DNA of 5,770 nucleotides from Conexibacter sp. (GCA_025964215.1 JAOPZG010000190.1:1-5770), one strand, 5' to 3'. Positions 1-5,082 are shown, counted from the first letter of the stretch. Program-made: numbers and translations. Notes: a model not told the origin generated them from the sequence alone.

Positions 1-274
1 CGTGCCAGACGTACAGGATCGGCACCTGGTAGTAGCTGGAGATCGCCCCGCGGCAGTACGTGAACTCCGGGCCGTGCCAGTAGCGCTCCCAGTCGGACTT
101 CGACTCGAACGTCGCCGTCTGCAGGAACTTGTAGCGGTCGTCGCGGCTGCGGTGCACCATGTACGCCGACGCGCCGTAGCGCAGGGCGATCGGCGCGATC
201 TCGGCCAGGGCCGCCTCGACCTTGTCGCCGCGGAAGAACGTCGCGTACCAGGGGATGTGGACGACGCCGGCCAT
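1..274 (-). CDS. Small ABM-like (dimeric alpha/beta-barrel) protein, 3' end cut by window edge
   Basis: The reading frame begins at ATG 274 and runs open off the left edge, giving 91 residues. It is soluble, with no signal peptide or membrane segment. The sequence starts MAGVVHIPWYATFFRGDK, has an aromatic-rich middle (HRSRDDRYKF at 41-50, W62, W66) and reaches YYQVPILYVWH at 81-91. This strand-helix-strand pattern with an 'RxDRYKFLQTATFESKxDWxRYW' core resembles small antibiotic-biosynthesis-monooxygenase-like ferredoxin-fold proteins, annotated as hypothetical in many actinobacteria. No catalytic function can be assigned, because such proteins often lack cofactors and their substrates are usually unknown. 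The start is well supported by a GGAGG nine bases upstream. Codon use is typical for the window (nearly all third positions G or C). It probably ends soon after the edge, since the visible part already covers about one ABM domain. Confidence 0.8.
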   Translation of the reverse strand, partial: MAGVVHIPWYATFFRGDKVEAALAEIAPIALRYGASAYMVHRSRDDRYKFLQTATFESKSDWERYWHGPEFTYCRGAISSYYQVPILYVWH

Positions 275-275
275 G

Positions 276-368
276 TCAGCGCACCTCCGCGCCGGTGCGC
301 GTCGCGGTCTCGACGGAGTTTCGGTGGTCAGTCATGAGCTGGAGTGCCTCGGACACGTCGGTGGCCAT
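276..368 (-). CDS. Possible 30-residue small ORF in front of the ABM-like gene
   Basis: An ATG at 368 opens a 30-codon frame (begins MATDVSEALQLMTDHRNSVE) that ends at TGA 278-276, one base before the next gene's ATG. About nine in ten third positions are G or C, as expected for coding DNA here but also likely by chance in such GC-rich sequence. The predicted peptide is polar and soluble. An AGGA lies about 11 bases upstream, which is a weak and rather distant ribosome site. If real, its stop position would couple translation to the ABM-like gene. Otherwise this 126-bp interval between corA and that gene is simply an untranslated leader, and I see no clear promoter or terminator in it. Confidence 0.25.
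   Translation of the reverse strand: MATDVSEALQLMTDHRNSVETATRTGAEVR
284..288 (-). promoter_or_regulatory. Shine-Dalgarno site of the ABM-like gene
   Basis: Read on the minus strand this is GGAGG, with nine bases between it and ATG 274. It is one of the strongest ribosome-binding sites in the window and fixes the start of the left-edge gene. It lies inside the last codons of the possible 30-codon frame at 276-368. Confidence 0.75.
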
Positions 369-400
369 TCGACGCCGGATCCTACTCACCCGTGCCGTGG

Positions 401-1363
401 TCAGGCGTCCAGGAACCCCGAGCGCTTGAACCAGAACCACAGCGCCAGCGCCGCGAGGAGCATGCTGCCCACGCCGTAGCCCCAGAACGCCGCGGGCGAG
501 TTGATGTGCCGCACGAGGAACCCGAAGTTCTGGCCGAAGAACCCGGTCACGAAGGTCAGCGGCAGGAAGATCGTCGCGACGACCGCCAGCTGCTTGGAGA
601 TCTCGTTGACGCGGTTGGAGACCGTCGACAGGTAGACGTCCAGCGCGCCGGCCAGCAGGTCGCGGTAGGAGTCGATGAGCTCGGCGATGCGCAGCAGGTG
701 GTCATAGACGTCGCGGAACCAGTCGCGCGCGTCGTCGGCCTCGAGGCCCGGGAGGTTGCCGAGCACGTCGCCGCCGCGGGCGAGGATGTCGCGCTGCGGG
801 GTGGCGATCCGGCGCAGCTCGATGAGCCGGCGGCGCAGGTGGAAGAGCTCCTCGCGCTGGTCCTGGCTCGGCTGCTCGAGCATCGCGTCCATCAGCTCGT
901 CGATGCGCTCGTCGACGCCTTCGAGGACGGGGAAGAACGAGTCGGTCAGCGCGTCGAGGACGCGGTAGATCGCCTCCTCCTCGGTCTTCGGCGGCTCCTT
1001 GCCGATGCGCTTCTCGGCGTACTTGAAGATCTCGTGGCCCTCCTGGTGGACCGTGATCATCCAGGAGCCGCTGACGTGGAAGTGGACCTCGACCGGCGTG
1101 CCGTCGGGATCGACGCCGTAGAAGACGAGCAGCGCCGCCTCGCGGTAGTCGTCGAGCTTGGGTCGCTGCCCGAACTCCTGCGTGTCCTCGATCGCCAGCG
1201 GGTGCAGGCCGAAGCGCTCCCCGAGGTCGGCGATCTGCTCGGACGAGCACCCGTGCAGCTTGAGCCAGAAGAACTCGTTGCGCTCGAGGAGCTTCGGGAT
1301 CTCGGGGTCGTCGACCTCGTGGAGGACCTGCACCCGCCGAAAGCTAGATGGTCGACGCGACAT
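401..1363 (-). CDS. corA: CorA-family divalent metal-ion transporter, GQN variant
   Basis: This is a 320-residue inner-membrane ion channel/transporter, close to the usual CorA length of about 316-350. The N-terminal cytoplasmic domain has the family's HPLAIED stretch (54-60) followed by QRPKLDDY. A long helical region leads to two C-terminal membrane helices, about residues 259-276 (LAVVATIFLPLTFVTGFF) and 293-312, ending in a basic KRSGFLDA tail. The signature tripeptide at the end of TM1 is G277-Q278-N279 rather than GMN, and the following loop (FGFLVRHINSPAAF) lacks the usual MPEL glutamate and carries R285 and H286. Family members move Mg2+, Co2+ or Ni2+ (or Zn2+ in ZntB), but the substrate here cannot be named with confidence. 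Neither ATG 1363 nor the alternative GTG 1333 has a good ribosome site. I prefer ATG because it keeps a full N-terminus, although its first codons are less GC-biased than the rest. The frame also stays open up to ATG 1462, which I judge too far upstream. Confidence 0.88.
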   Translation of the reverse strand: MSRRPSSFRRVQVLHEVDDPEIPKLLERNEFFWLKLHGCSSEQIADLGERFGLHPLAIEDTQEFGQRPKLDDYREAALLVFYGVDPDGTPVEVHFHVSGSWMITVHQEGHEIFKYAEKRIGKEPPKTEEEAIYRVLDALTDSFFPVLEGVDERIDELMDAMLEQPSQDQREELFHLRRRLIELRRIATPQRDILARGGDVLGNLPGLEADDARDWFRDVYDHLLRIAELIDSYRDLLAGALDVYLSTVSNRVNEISKQLAVVATIFLPLTFVTGFFGQNFGFLVRHINSPAAFWGYGVGSMLLAALALWFWFKRSGFLDA

Positions 1364-1508
1364 TCGCGCGGTCGTGCTCGCACGCCGCGCGGCGCTGGAT
1401 CGCCACCCGATCCCTTGACGATCCAACCAGGATCGCCTGCGGGACCGTGCGGCGCCCAGCATCCACGCGCCGCACGAGCACGACCACGCTCGATGCCGCG
1501 TCGCCCAT
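1344..1508 (-). CDS. Weak candidate: 54-residue ORF overlapping the exporter stop codon
   Basis: The exporter's TGA (1510-1508) overlaps an ATG at 1508 in a TGATG arrangement, typical of coupled translation. The frame then runs 54 codons to TAG at 1346-1344, overlapping the proposed corA start by 20 bp. The peptide begins MGDAASSVVVLVRRVDAG and has no recognisable domain. About 85% of third positions are G or C, but several AT-ending codons cluster towards the end. The same DNA holds several exact inverted repeats at an 11-bp period that do not respect codon phase, which argues for a non-coding role. I list it because of the TGATG, with low confidence. Confidence 0.15.
   Translation of the reverse strand: MGDAASSVVVLVRRVDAGRRTVPQAILVGSSRDRVAIQRRAACEHDRANVASTI
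1397..1435. repeat. Four 6-bp boxes at exact 11-bp spacing
   Basis: On the plus strand the boxes are GGATCG at 1397-1402, CGATCC at 1408-1413, CGATCC at 1419-1424 and GGATCG at 1430-1435. Each is separated from the next by exactly five bases (ccacc, cttga, aacca). The orientation is + - - +, so neighbours 1/2 and 3/4 each form a 6-bp stem with a 5-base loop. A period of 11 bp is close to one helical turn, which would put all boxes on one face of the DNA. The period is not a multiple of three, so a protein repeat does not explain it. Confidence 0.5.
1446..1476 (-). terminator. GC-rich 10-bp hairpin after the exporter gene
   Basis: Ten perfect base pairs (1446-1455 with 1467-1476) enclose an 11-base loop, beginning 32 bases downstream of the exporter stop codon on the minus strand. 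No U-run follows, so it is not a classical intrinsic terminator. It could act as a U-less terminator or mRNA-stabilising hairpin, or be part of the corA leader structure. Its outer two pairs compete with the 1475-1485 arm. Confidence 0.35.
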
Positions 1509-3106
1509 CAGACCAGCGCGGTCTCCGCTGCGGCGGCGAGCTCGGAGCCGCCGTCGCCGGTGCCGACCTCGGAGGACCCGGCGTCGTGGACGGGCTGGCG
1601 CTTGGGGGCGCCGGCCTCGATCAGGGTCCAGGCCGCGACGGCGCCGAGGGCCGCGATCACCGAGGCGATCCGCAGGCCGTCGTTCAAGGCGTACAGGAAC
1701 GCGGACTGGACGGCGTCGTGGACCGCGCCGGTCCCGCCGGTCGCGCCCGCGCCGAGGCCCTCGGCGAGGCCGTGGCGCGCCGAGTCGGGGAGCTGCGGGA
1801 GCGTCTCGTCGATCTTGTGGCGGCCGAGGCCCGTGATCAGCGCGCCCATCGCGGCGACGCCGAACGTGCCGCCCACCATCCGGCTCATCGACAGCACGCC
1901 GGAGGCGACGCCGGCCTTGGTCGGGTCGACGGCGTTCATCGCGGCCGTGCTCATCGGCGACATCACGAGGCCCATGCCGAGGCCCATCAGGACGAAGGCG
2001 CCGAGCAGCTGCGTGTACGGCGTGTCGACGCTCAGGTGGCCCTGCCAGAAGAGCGAGACCGCGTTGAGCAGCAGGCCGATCGTCATCAGCGGCCGCGGGC
2101 CGATCTTGTCGCTGAGGCGACCGGCGATCGGGCCGGCGAAGATGATGACGACGGTCATCGGCAGGAAGCGGACGCCGGCCTGCAGCGGCGAGTAGCCGCG
2201 GACGTTCTGGAGGTAGAGGGCGAAGAAGAAGAACGTCGCGAGCATCGCGAAGCTCACGATGAAGGCCACCAGGTTGGCTCCCGCGAACGAGCGCGAGCGG
2301 AAGAACTTGAAGTCGACCATCGGGTTGGCGATCCGCGACTCGACGACCGCGAAGGCGACCAGGCCGATCACGGCGACGGCGAAGAGCGCGGCGATCCGGC
2401 CGGAGCCCCAGCCCCAGGCGTTGCCCTCGACCAGCGCGAGGACGAGCGCGGCGAGGCCGGCGGTGAGCGCGCTGACGCCGGCGTAGTCGACGCTGCGCGG
2501 CGCGGTCTCGTCGCGCGACTCGTGCGTGGCGAAGAGCGTGACGACGACGGCGATCGCGGCGACCGGCAGGTTGAGGAAGAAGATCGACTGCCAGGAGACG
2601 TTCTCCACCAGGAACCCGCCGACGACGGGGCCGATCGCGAGCGCGAGGGCCGAGACGCCGGCCCAGGTCCCGATCGCCTTGCCGCGCTCGTGCGGCGGGA
2701 AGGCGTTGGAGATGATCGAGAGCGTCGCGGGCATCATGAACGCGGCGCCGATGCCCTGCGCGGCGCGGCCGCTGACGAGCCACGCCTCGGACTGCGAGAG
2801 GCCGATGAAGGCGCTCGAGGCGCCGAAGACGACGACGCCGAAGAGGAACATCCGGCGGCGGCCGAAGATGTCCCCCAGGCGGCCGCCGGTGACCAGCAGC
2901 ACGGCGAAGCTCAACGTGTAGGCGTTGACGGTCCACTCGAGTCCGGAGATCGAGGCGCCGAGGTCCTTCTGGATCGACGGCAGGGCCACGTTCACGACCG
3001 TGTTGTCCAACATGATCATGAACAGCGCGAAGCACATCGCCGCGAGGGTCCACCAGCGGCGGTTCTCCTCGTTGACGAAGCGTGTGCGGAGCTGTGTGCG
3101 GGTCAT
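1508..3106 (-). CDS. MFS drug exporter of the DHA2 (14-TM, EmrB/QacA-like) type
   Basis: This 532-residue inner-membrane antiporter would use the proton gradient to expel drugs or other small toxic compounds. Visible family motifs are LDNTVVNVALP at 33-43 in TM1 (motif D1, with the membrane-embedded D34), GGRLGDIFGRRR at 74-85 (motif A, loop 2-3), RAAQGIGAA at 114-122 (motif B) and GPVVGGF at 159-165 (motif C of antiporters). D1 plus motif C, the length and the count of hydrophobic segments place it in DHA2 rather than the 12-TM DHA1 group. The C-terminal tail after about residue 500 is hydrophilic and low in complexity. The ATG at 3106 overlaps the marR stop as ATGA and has AAGGAG eight bases upstream, so the start is firm and translation is probably coupled to marR. 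The substrate cannot be read from sequence. The location next to marR suggests induction by its own substrate or a related compound. Confidence 0.95.
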   Translation of the reverse strand: MTRTQLRTRFVNEENRRWWTLAAMCFALFMIMLDNTVVNVALPSIQKDLGASISGLEWTVNAYTLSFAVLLVTGGRLGDIFGRRRMFLFGVVVFGASSAFIGLSQSEAWLVSGRAAQGIGAAFMMPATLSIISNAFPPHERGKAIGTWAGVSALALAIGPVVGGFLVENVSWQSIFFLNLPVAAIAVVVTLFATHESRDETAPRSVDYAGVSALTAGLAALVLALVEGNAWGWGSGRIAALFAVAVIGLVAFAVVESRIANPMVDFKFFRSRSFAGANLVAFIVSFAMLATFFFFALYLQNVRGYSPLQAGVRFLPMTVVIIFAGPIAGRLSDKIGPRPLMTIGLLLNAVSLFWQGHLSVDTPYTQLLGAFVLMGLGMGLVMSPMSTAAMNAVDPTKAGVASGVLSMSRMVGGTFGVAAMGALITGLGRHKIDETLPQLPDSARHGLAEGLGAGATGGTGAVHDAVQSAFLYALNDGLRIASVIAALGAVAAWTLIEAGAPKRQPVHDAGSSEVGTGDGGSELAAAAETALV

Positions 3107-3564
3107 CGGCGGCGCTCCTTGGGGAGGAGGGAGAGGGCGTCCAGCAGGGACGTGCGCTGGACGGGGGAGAGCTCGGCGGCCCAGGCGGCGAGGCCGTGGA
3201 GCCGAGCGGTGTCGACGCGATCGATCAACGCACGTGCGGCCGGGGTCGGGCCCACGCGCTTGACGCGCCGGTCGTGCTCGTCCTCGCGACGCTCGACCAG
3301 CCCGCGTTGCAGCAGGCCGTCGATCGTGCGGGACGCGTTGGGGAGGGACATGCTGAGCTCCTCTGCGAGCTCCTTGACCGAGGACTCCTTCTCGCACTCC
3401 ATGAGGACGTGCAGCATCTTCAGCTGCGTCATCGAGAGATCGACCTCGGCCAGCAGGCGGTACAGATCCCGCGTCGACCCGGCGAGGATCTGCCGCCAGA
3501 GGTCGAGCATCGCGGCAGCGAGGGCTTCCGCCGTCGCTTCCGTCGCTGCACTGCTTGCTTGCAT
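3103..3564 (-). CDS. MarR-family transcriptional regulator
   Basis: This 153-residue dimeric winged-helix DNA-binding protein is cytoplasmic and a typical MarR length. The N-terminal helix (MLDLWRQILAG from about 19) and the C-terminal helix form the dimer interface. The helix-turn-helix is at about 62-90 (SVKELAEELSMSLPNASRT then LLQRGLV). The wing at 91-107 carries the family's DRR signature (EHDRRVKRV). The gene overlaps the exporter start by 4 bp, forming a marR-exporter operon. MarR proteins usually repress themselves and the adjacent pump until a phenolic or other small ligand binds, and that is the inferred role here. ATG 3564 is preferred over ATG 3606 because it gives a standard N-terminus and because a -10/-35-like pair and a palindrome lie directly over or upstream of it. 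No Shine-Dalgarno precedes 3564, so the message may be leaderless. Confidence 0.93.
   Translation of the reverse strand: MQASSAATEATAEALAAAMLDLWRQILAGSTRDLYRLLAEVDLSMTQLKMLHVLMECEKESSVKELAEELSMSLPNASRTIDGLLQRGLVERREDEHDRRVKRVGPTPAARALIDRVDTARLHGLAAWAAELSPVQRTSLLDALSLLPKERRR
3115..3120 (-). promoter_or_regulatory. Shine-Dalgarno site of the MFS exporter
   Basis: This reads AAGGAG on the minus strand, eight bases before ATG 3106, inside the last codons of marR. It settles the exporter start against the much longer open frame that continues upstream. Confidence 0.8.
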
Positions 3565-3573
3565 GAAAGTAAG
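3554..3573. promoter_or_regulatory. Likely MarR operator overlapping the marR start codon
   Basis: This is a 20-bp imperfect palindrome with half-sites CTTGCTTGCA and TGAAAGTAAG, matching at 8 of 10 symmetric positions. Length and symmetry fit the 16-20 bp inverted repeats bound by MarR dimers. It stands out as AT-rich in a very GC-rich region. It covers the ATG at 3564-3562 and touches the candidate -10 element, so a bound dimer would block transcription start: simple autorepression. Binding by this particular MarR is inferred. Confidence 0.55.
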
Positions 3574-3600
3574 TATTGCGCGGGCGCAGGGGTTGCGCAA
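3572..3600 (-). promoter_or_regulatory. Candidate promoter of the marR-exporter operon
   Basis: On the minus strand, TTGCGC (3600-3595) and AATACT (3577-3572) are separated by 17 bp, resembling sigma70-type -35 and -10 elements (3/6 and 4/6 matches). The expected transcription start falls at or next to the A of ATG 3564, consistent with a leaderless mRNA and with the missing Shine-Dalgarno. Confidence 0.4.
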
Positions 3601-3643
3601 GCGCACGGGGTGTGCGGGTGGTCACAGATCGTCGTGGTGCGCT

Positions 3644-3932
3644 GTGTTGGTGGCGCCAGCGCGCGCTTCCTGGGTGCCGGCGTGGTTCGTCGTCACCCAG
3701 GGAGTGAGAGCGGCGCGGTGGCTCGCGGCGTCCGGGGTCGTCCGCAGTGCTCGCAGGCGGGCGATGCGGGTCGCTGAGAGCTGAGATCGACAGCTCTCAG
3801 CGACCCGCATCGCAAGCCCGGCGCCGCGGACGACCCTGGGCGCGGCGCACCGCCACTCCCACCGCACTCCCTCGGTGACGACGGATCGCGCAGCGCGCAC
3901 CGGCCGCACCGCGAGCTGGGCGCCACAAACGC
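3644..3932. repeat. ~289-bp foldback (inverted-repeat) element
   Basis: The gap between marR and the secreted-protein gene is almost entirely a nested inverted repeat. From outside inwards: 3644-3657 pairs with 3919-3932 (12 of 14), 3688-3706 with 3865-3883 (18 of 19), 3707-3745 with 3826-3864 (27 of 39 without gaps, the inner 11 perfect), and 3761-3783 with 3791-3813 (23 of 23) around the 7-base loop 3784-3790. The section between the first two blocks aligns poorly and with gaps. The three ungapped inner blocks match at 68 of 81 columns, far beyond GC bias. No transposase is present. It may be a MITE-like or other dispersed palindromic element, or an old inverted duplication. It sits 15 bp beyond the secreted-protein stop, so its transcript would fold into a very stable stem. 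I saw no clear target-site duplication. Confidence 0.8.
3761..3813. terminator. Perfect 23-bp hairpin at the centre of the foldback element
   Basis: The arms 3761-3783 and 3791-3813 are exact reverse complements with loop agatcga. The hairpin lies about 134 bases downstream of the stop of the minus-strand lipoprotein/secreted-protein operon and would fold in RNA of either strand. No U-run follows on either side, so Rho-independent termination is not certain. It may still end or stabilise the operon transcript, or shield marR from read-through. The hairpin itself is certain; the terminator role is inference. Confidence 0.4.
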
Positions 3933-3946
3933 CCGCCCGCGCCCGC

Positions 3947-4495
3947 CTACTTCGTGAACGCGACGTCCTTGTCCGCCGTGCGCTTGAACGTCAGCGCCTT
4001 GGCGTCGAACGTGTAGTCGCGCTCGCGGAGCTTCGGCGGGCAGCAGAGGTCGTCGCCCTTCGCGAACGCCGGCTCCAATACGCTCAGCGTCGTCCCCGAG
4101 ATGCGCAGCGACGCGCCGTACAGCGACTGCAGCCGGAAGACGACCTTGAGCGACGTGGAGTCGTCGGTGCCCGTCGTCGCCTGGCCGTGGGTGGAGAAGA
4201 CGTACAACGCGACCGCGCCGGCGGCGCCGCCGGTGGAGACGAGGACGAGCGCGTCCTGGCGGCCGTCGCCGGTGACGTCGACGAAGCCGCTGCGCGGGTC
4301 GACGATCGCCGTCTTGTTGGTGAGGATGCGCTTGACGCCGGCGGACGTCTTGGCGTCGTCGAGCAGCTTCTTGGTGAAGACGGTCTGCGACGGCGTCGGG
4401 TCGGCCTGCGCGACCGGGCCCGCGAGCGCGAGCGCCGCGAGGGCGGAGGCGAGGACCGTGAGGCGGGCGCGGCGCATGGCGACATGGTGGCGCAT
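3947..4495 (-). CDS. Secreted protein with an FG-GAP/VCBS-like Asp-rich motif and a Cys-Cys pair
   Basis: This 182-residue protein has a Sec signal peptide: a basic start (MRHHVAMRRAR), a hydrophobic alanine/leucine core at 12-26, and likely cleavage after A29-Q30-A31. The mature domain contains D73-V-T-G-D77-G-R-Q-D81, resembling the acidic calcium-binding loop of FG-GAP/VCBS-type repeats, then a beta-rich region. Adjacent cysteines C151-C152 in DDLCCPPKLRERDYTFD may form a structural disulphide or bind metal. It acts outside the membrane. I know similar 'VTGDGxxD ... CCP ... Y-D' secreted proteins in actinobacteria, without known function. It lies 15 bp after the lipoprotein stop and is probably co-transcribed. 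ATG 4495 has a weak GAGAG upstream. ATG 4477 is an alternative and leaves the signal peptide intact. Confidence 0.82.
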   Translation of the reverse strand: MRHHVAMRRARLTVLASALAALALAGPVAQADPTPSQTVFTKKLLDDAKTSAGVKRILTNKTAIVDPRSGFVDVTGDGRQDALVLVSTGGAAGAVALYVFSTHGQATTGTDDSTSLKVVFRLQSLYGASLRISGTTLSVLEPAFAKGDDLCCPPKLRERDYTFDAKALTFKRTADKDVAFTK

Positions 4496-4510
4496 GCGCG
4501 AAGGAGCTCT

Positions 4511-4978
4511 CTAGGGCTGCAGCAGGTCGTTCTGCGAGGAGGCGCGCTGCTTGCCCACGGTGAGGCGGGCGGCGCGGACGCCGTCGGCGCCGACCTTCAG
4601 CGAGTACGTGCCCTGCTTGACCTCGCCCTTGACCGACGCGGTCTCGCGCGGGTTGATCGGGCCGGTCTCGATCGCCTTGACGCCGGGGCTCGAGCCGCCG
4701 GGATCGTCAGCGGTCTCCAGCGTGACCTGCTGCGAGGAGGTCGACTGGTTCGAGATGATCAGCGTGATCGGGCCCGCACCGAACTTGCGCGGCGACACGG
4801 ACACGGCCTTGTCGTTGATCGACGCGCTGATGACGATCGGCGTCGGCGGGCGCTCCGCGTTCGAGTACTTGTGGCTGCCCCCGCCGCAGGAGGCGAGCAC
4901 GAGGGCGGCCGCCAGTGCGCAGGCAGCGGCTGCTGCCTGTCGGGGCGTCCTTCGCTGTTCGGGGCAGTGGCTCCTCAT
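4511..4978 (-). CDS. Small membrane-anchored lipoprotein with one beta-rich domain
   Basis: This 155-residue lipoprotein has a polar start (MRSHCPEQRRTPRQ), a hydrophobic stretch AAAAACALAAALVLA at 15-29 and a lipobox LASC ending at C31, followed by GGGS. C31 should be diacylated and anchor the protein to the outer face of the cytoplasmic membrane. After a short linker, the domain reads PIVISASINDKAVSVSP, GPITLIISNQS, ETGPINPRETASVKGE and GTYSLKVGADGVRAARLTVG. This succession of strands resembles a cupredoxin/immunoglobulin-like beta sandwich, but I see no copper-ligand set (mature domain without His-Cys-Met), so it is probably not a redox protein. Function is unknown, and the closest likeness is to unnamed lipoproteins of Solirubrobacterales. 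ATG 4978 is the only sensible start, with GAGG directly against it rather than at ideal spacing. It is the first gene of a two-gene operon. Confidence 0.85.
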   Translation of the reverse strand: MRSHCPEQRRTPRQAAAAACALAAALVLASCGGGSHKYSNAERPPTPIVISASINDKAVSVSPRKFGAGPITLIISNQSTSSQQVTLETADDPGGSSPGVKAIETGPINPRETASVKGEVKQGTYSLKVGADGVRAARLTVGKQRASSQNDLLQP

Positions 4979-5030
4979 CCTCGACCCGGACCGGTGCCCG
5001 TCCGCGAGGACAAGCGACGACCCGGCGCAG

Positions 5031-5060
5031 ACCCTAGCCGAGCGGCGCCCTTCGCGCCAA
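5031..5060 (-). promoter_or_regulatory. Candidate promoter of the lipoprotein/secreted-protein operon
   Basis: On the minus strand, TTGGCG (5060-5055) and TAGGGT (5036-5031) are 18 bp apart, keeping the most conserved positions of sigma70-type -35 (TTG) and -10 (TA...T) boxes. This predicts a start near 5024 and a leader of about 45 bases before ATG 4978. The 104-bp gap also holds a 9-bp direct repeat GACCGGTGC (4989-4997 and 5062-5070) and a 5-bp stem (5044-5048 with 5054-5058), neither clearly functional. Confidence 0.35.
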
Positions 5061-5082
5061 CGACCGGTGCGCTGGGAACGAA

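Larger units (their letters stand above)
1366..1489 (-). promoter_or_regulatory. Structured leader between the MFS exporter and corA
   Basis: The interval between the exporter stop and the corA start contains nested inverted repeats. An outer pair of 11-bp arms (1370-1380 with 1475-1485) closes a region holding a 10-bp hairpin (1446-1455 with 1467-1476), two 6-bp hairpins (1419-1424 with 1430-1435, and 1397-1402 with 1408-1413) and a 10-bp palindrome (1384-1393). Three further pairs (1366-1368 with 1487-1489) extend the outer arms after one mismatch. Transcribed on the minus strand, this could fold as a closing stem around several hairpins just upstream of corA, like a cis-regulatory leader. 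It does not match a leader class I recognise. At this GC content short stems arise by chance, so only the combination is notable. Confidence 0.3.

Noticed and set aside
1364..1462. An extended corA start at ATG 1462
   Set aside because: It adds an Arg/Ser-rich stretch unlike CorA N-termini and runs through the inverted-repeat region; ATG 1363 already gives normal family length.
1344..3053. A 569-codon minus-strand frame inside the exporter gene
   Set aside because: It is an out-of-frame shadow of the exporter with an Arg/Pro-rich low-complexity translation. Only its last 54 codons lie outside the exporter and are discussed separately.
3107..3625. N-terminal extension of the exporter frame up to ATG 3625
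   Set aside because: It overlaps marR completely, reads as an Arg/Pro-rich shadow, and the strong AAGGAG before ATG 3106 marks the true start.
344..3784. A 1146-codon open frame on the plus strand, antisense to corA, the exporter and marR
   Set aside because: It runs opposite three well-identified genes, is rich in Arg/Asp/Glu/Ala, has no domain, and is explained by stop-poor antisense frames of GC-rich coding DNA.
3622..3909. A 95-codon minus-strand frame through the foldback element
   Set aside because: No ribosome site, no family, and the translation is dictated by the inverted repeat. Treated as repeat DNA, with the peptide similarity noted as a finding.
3644..3932. The foldback as a CRISPR unit, integron attC site or complete insertion sequence
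   Set aside because: There are no regularly spaced direct repeats, no integrase or transposase, and no attC core boxes or flanking duplication that I could see.
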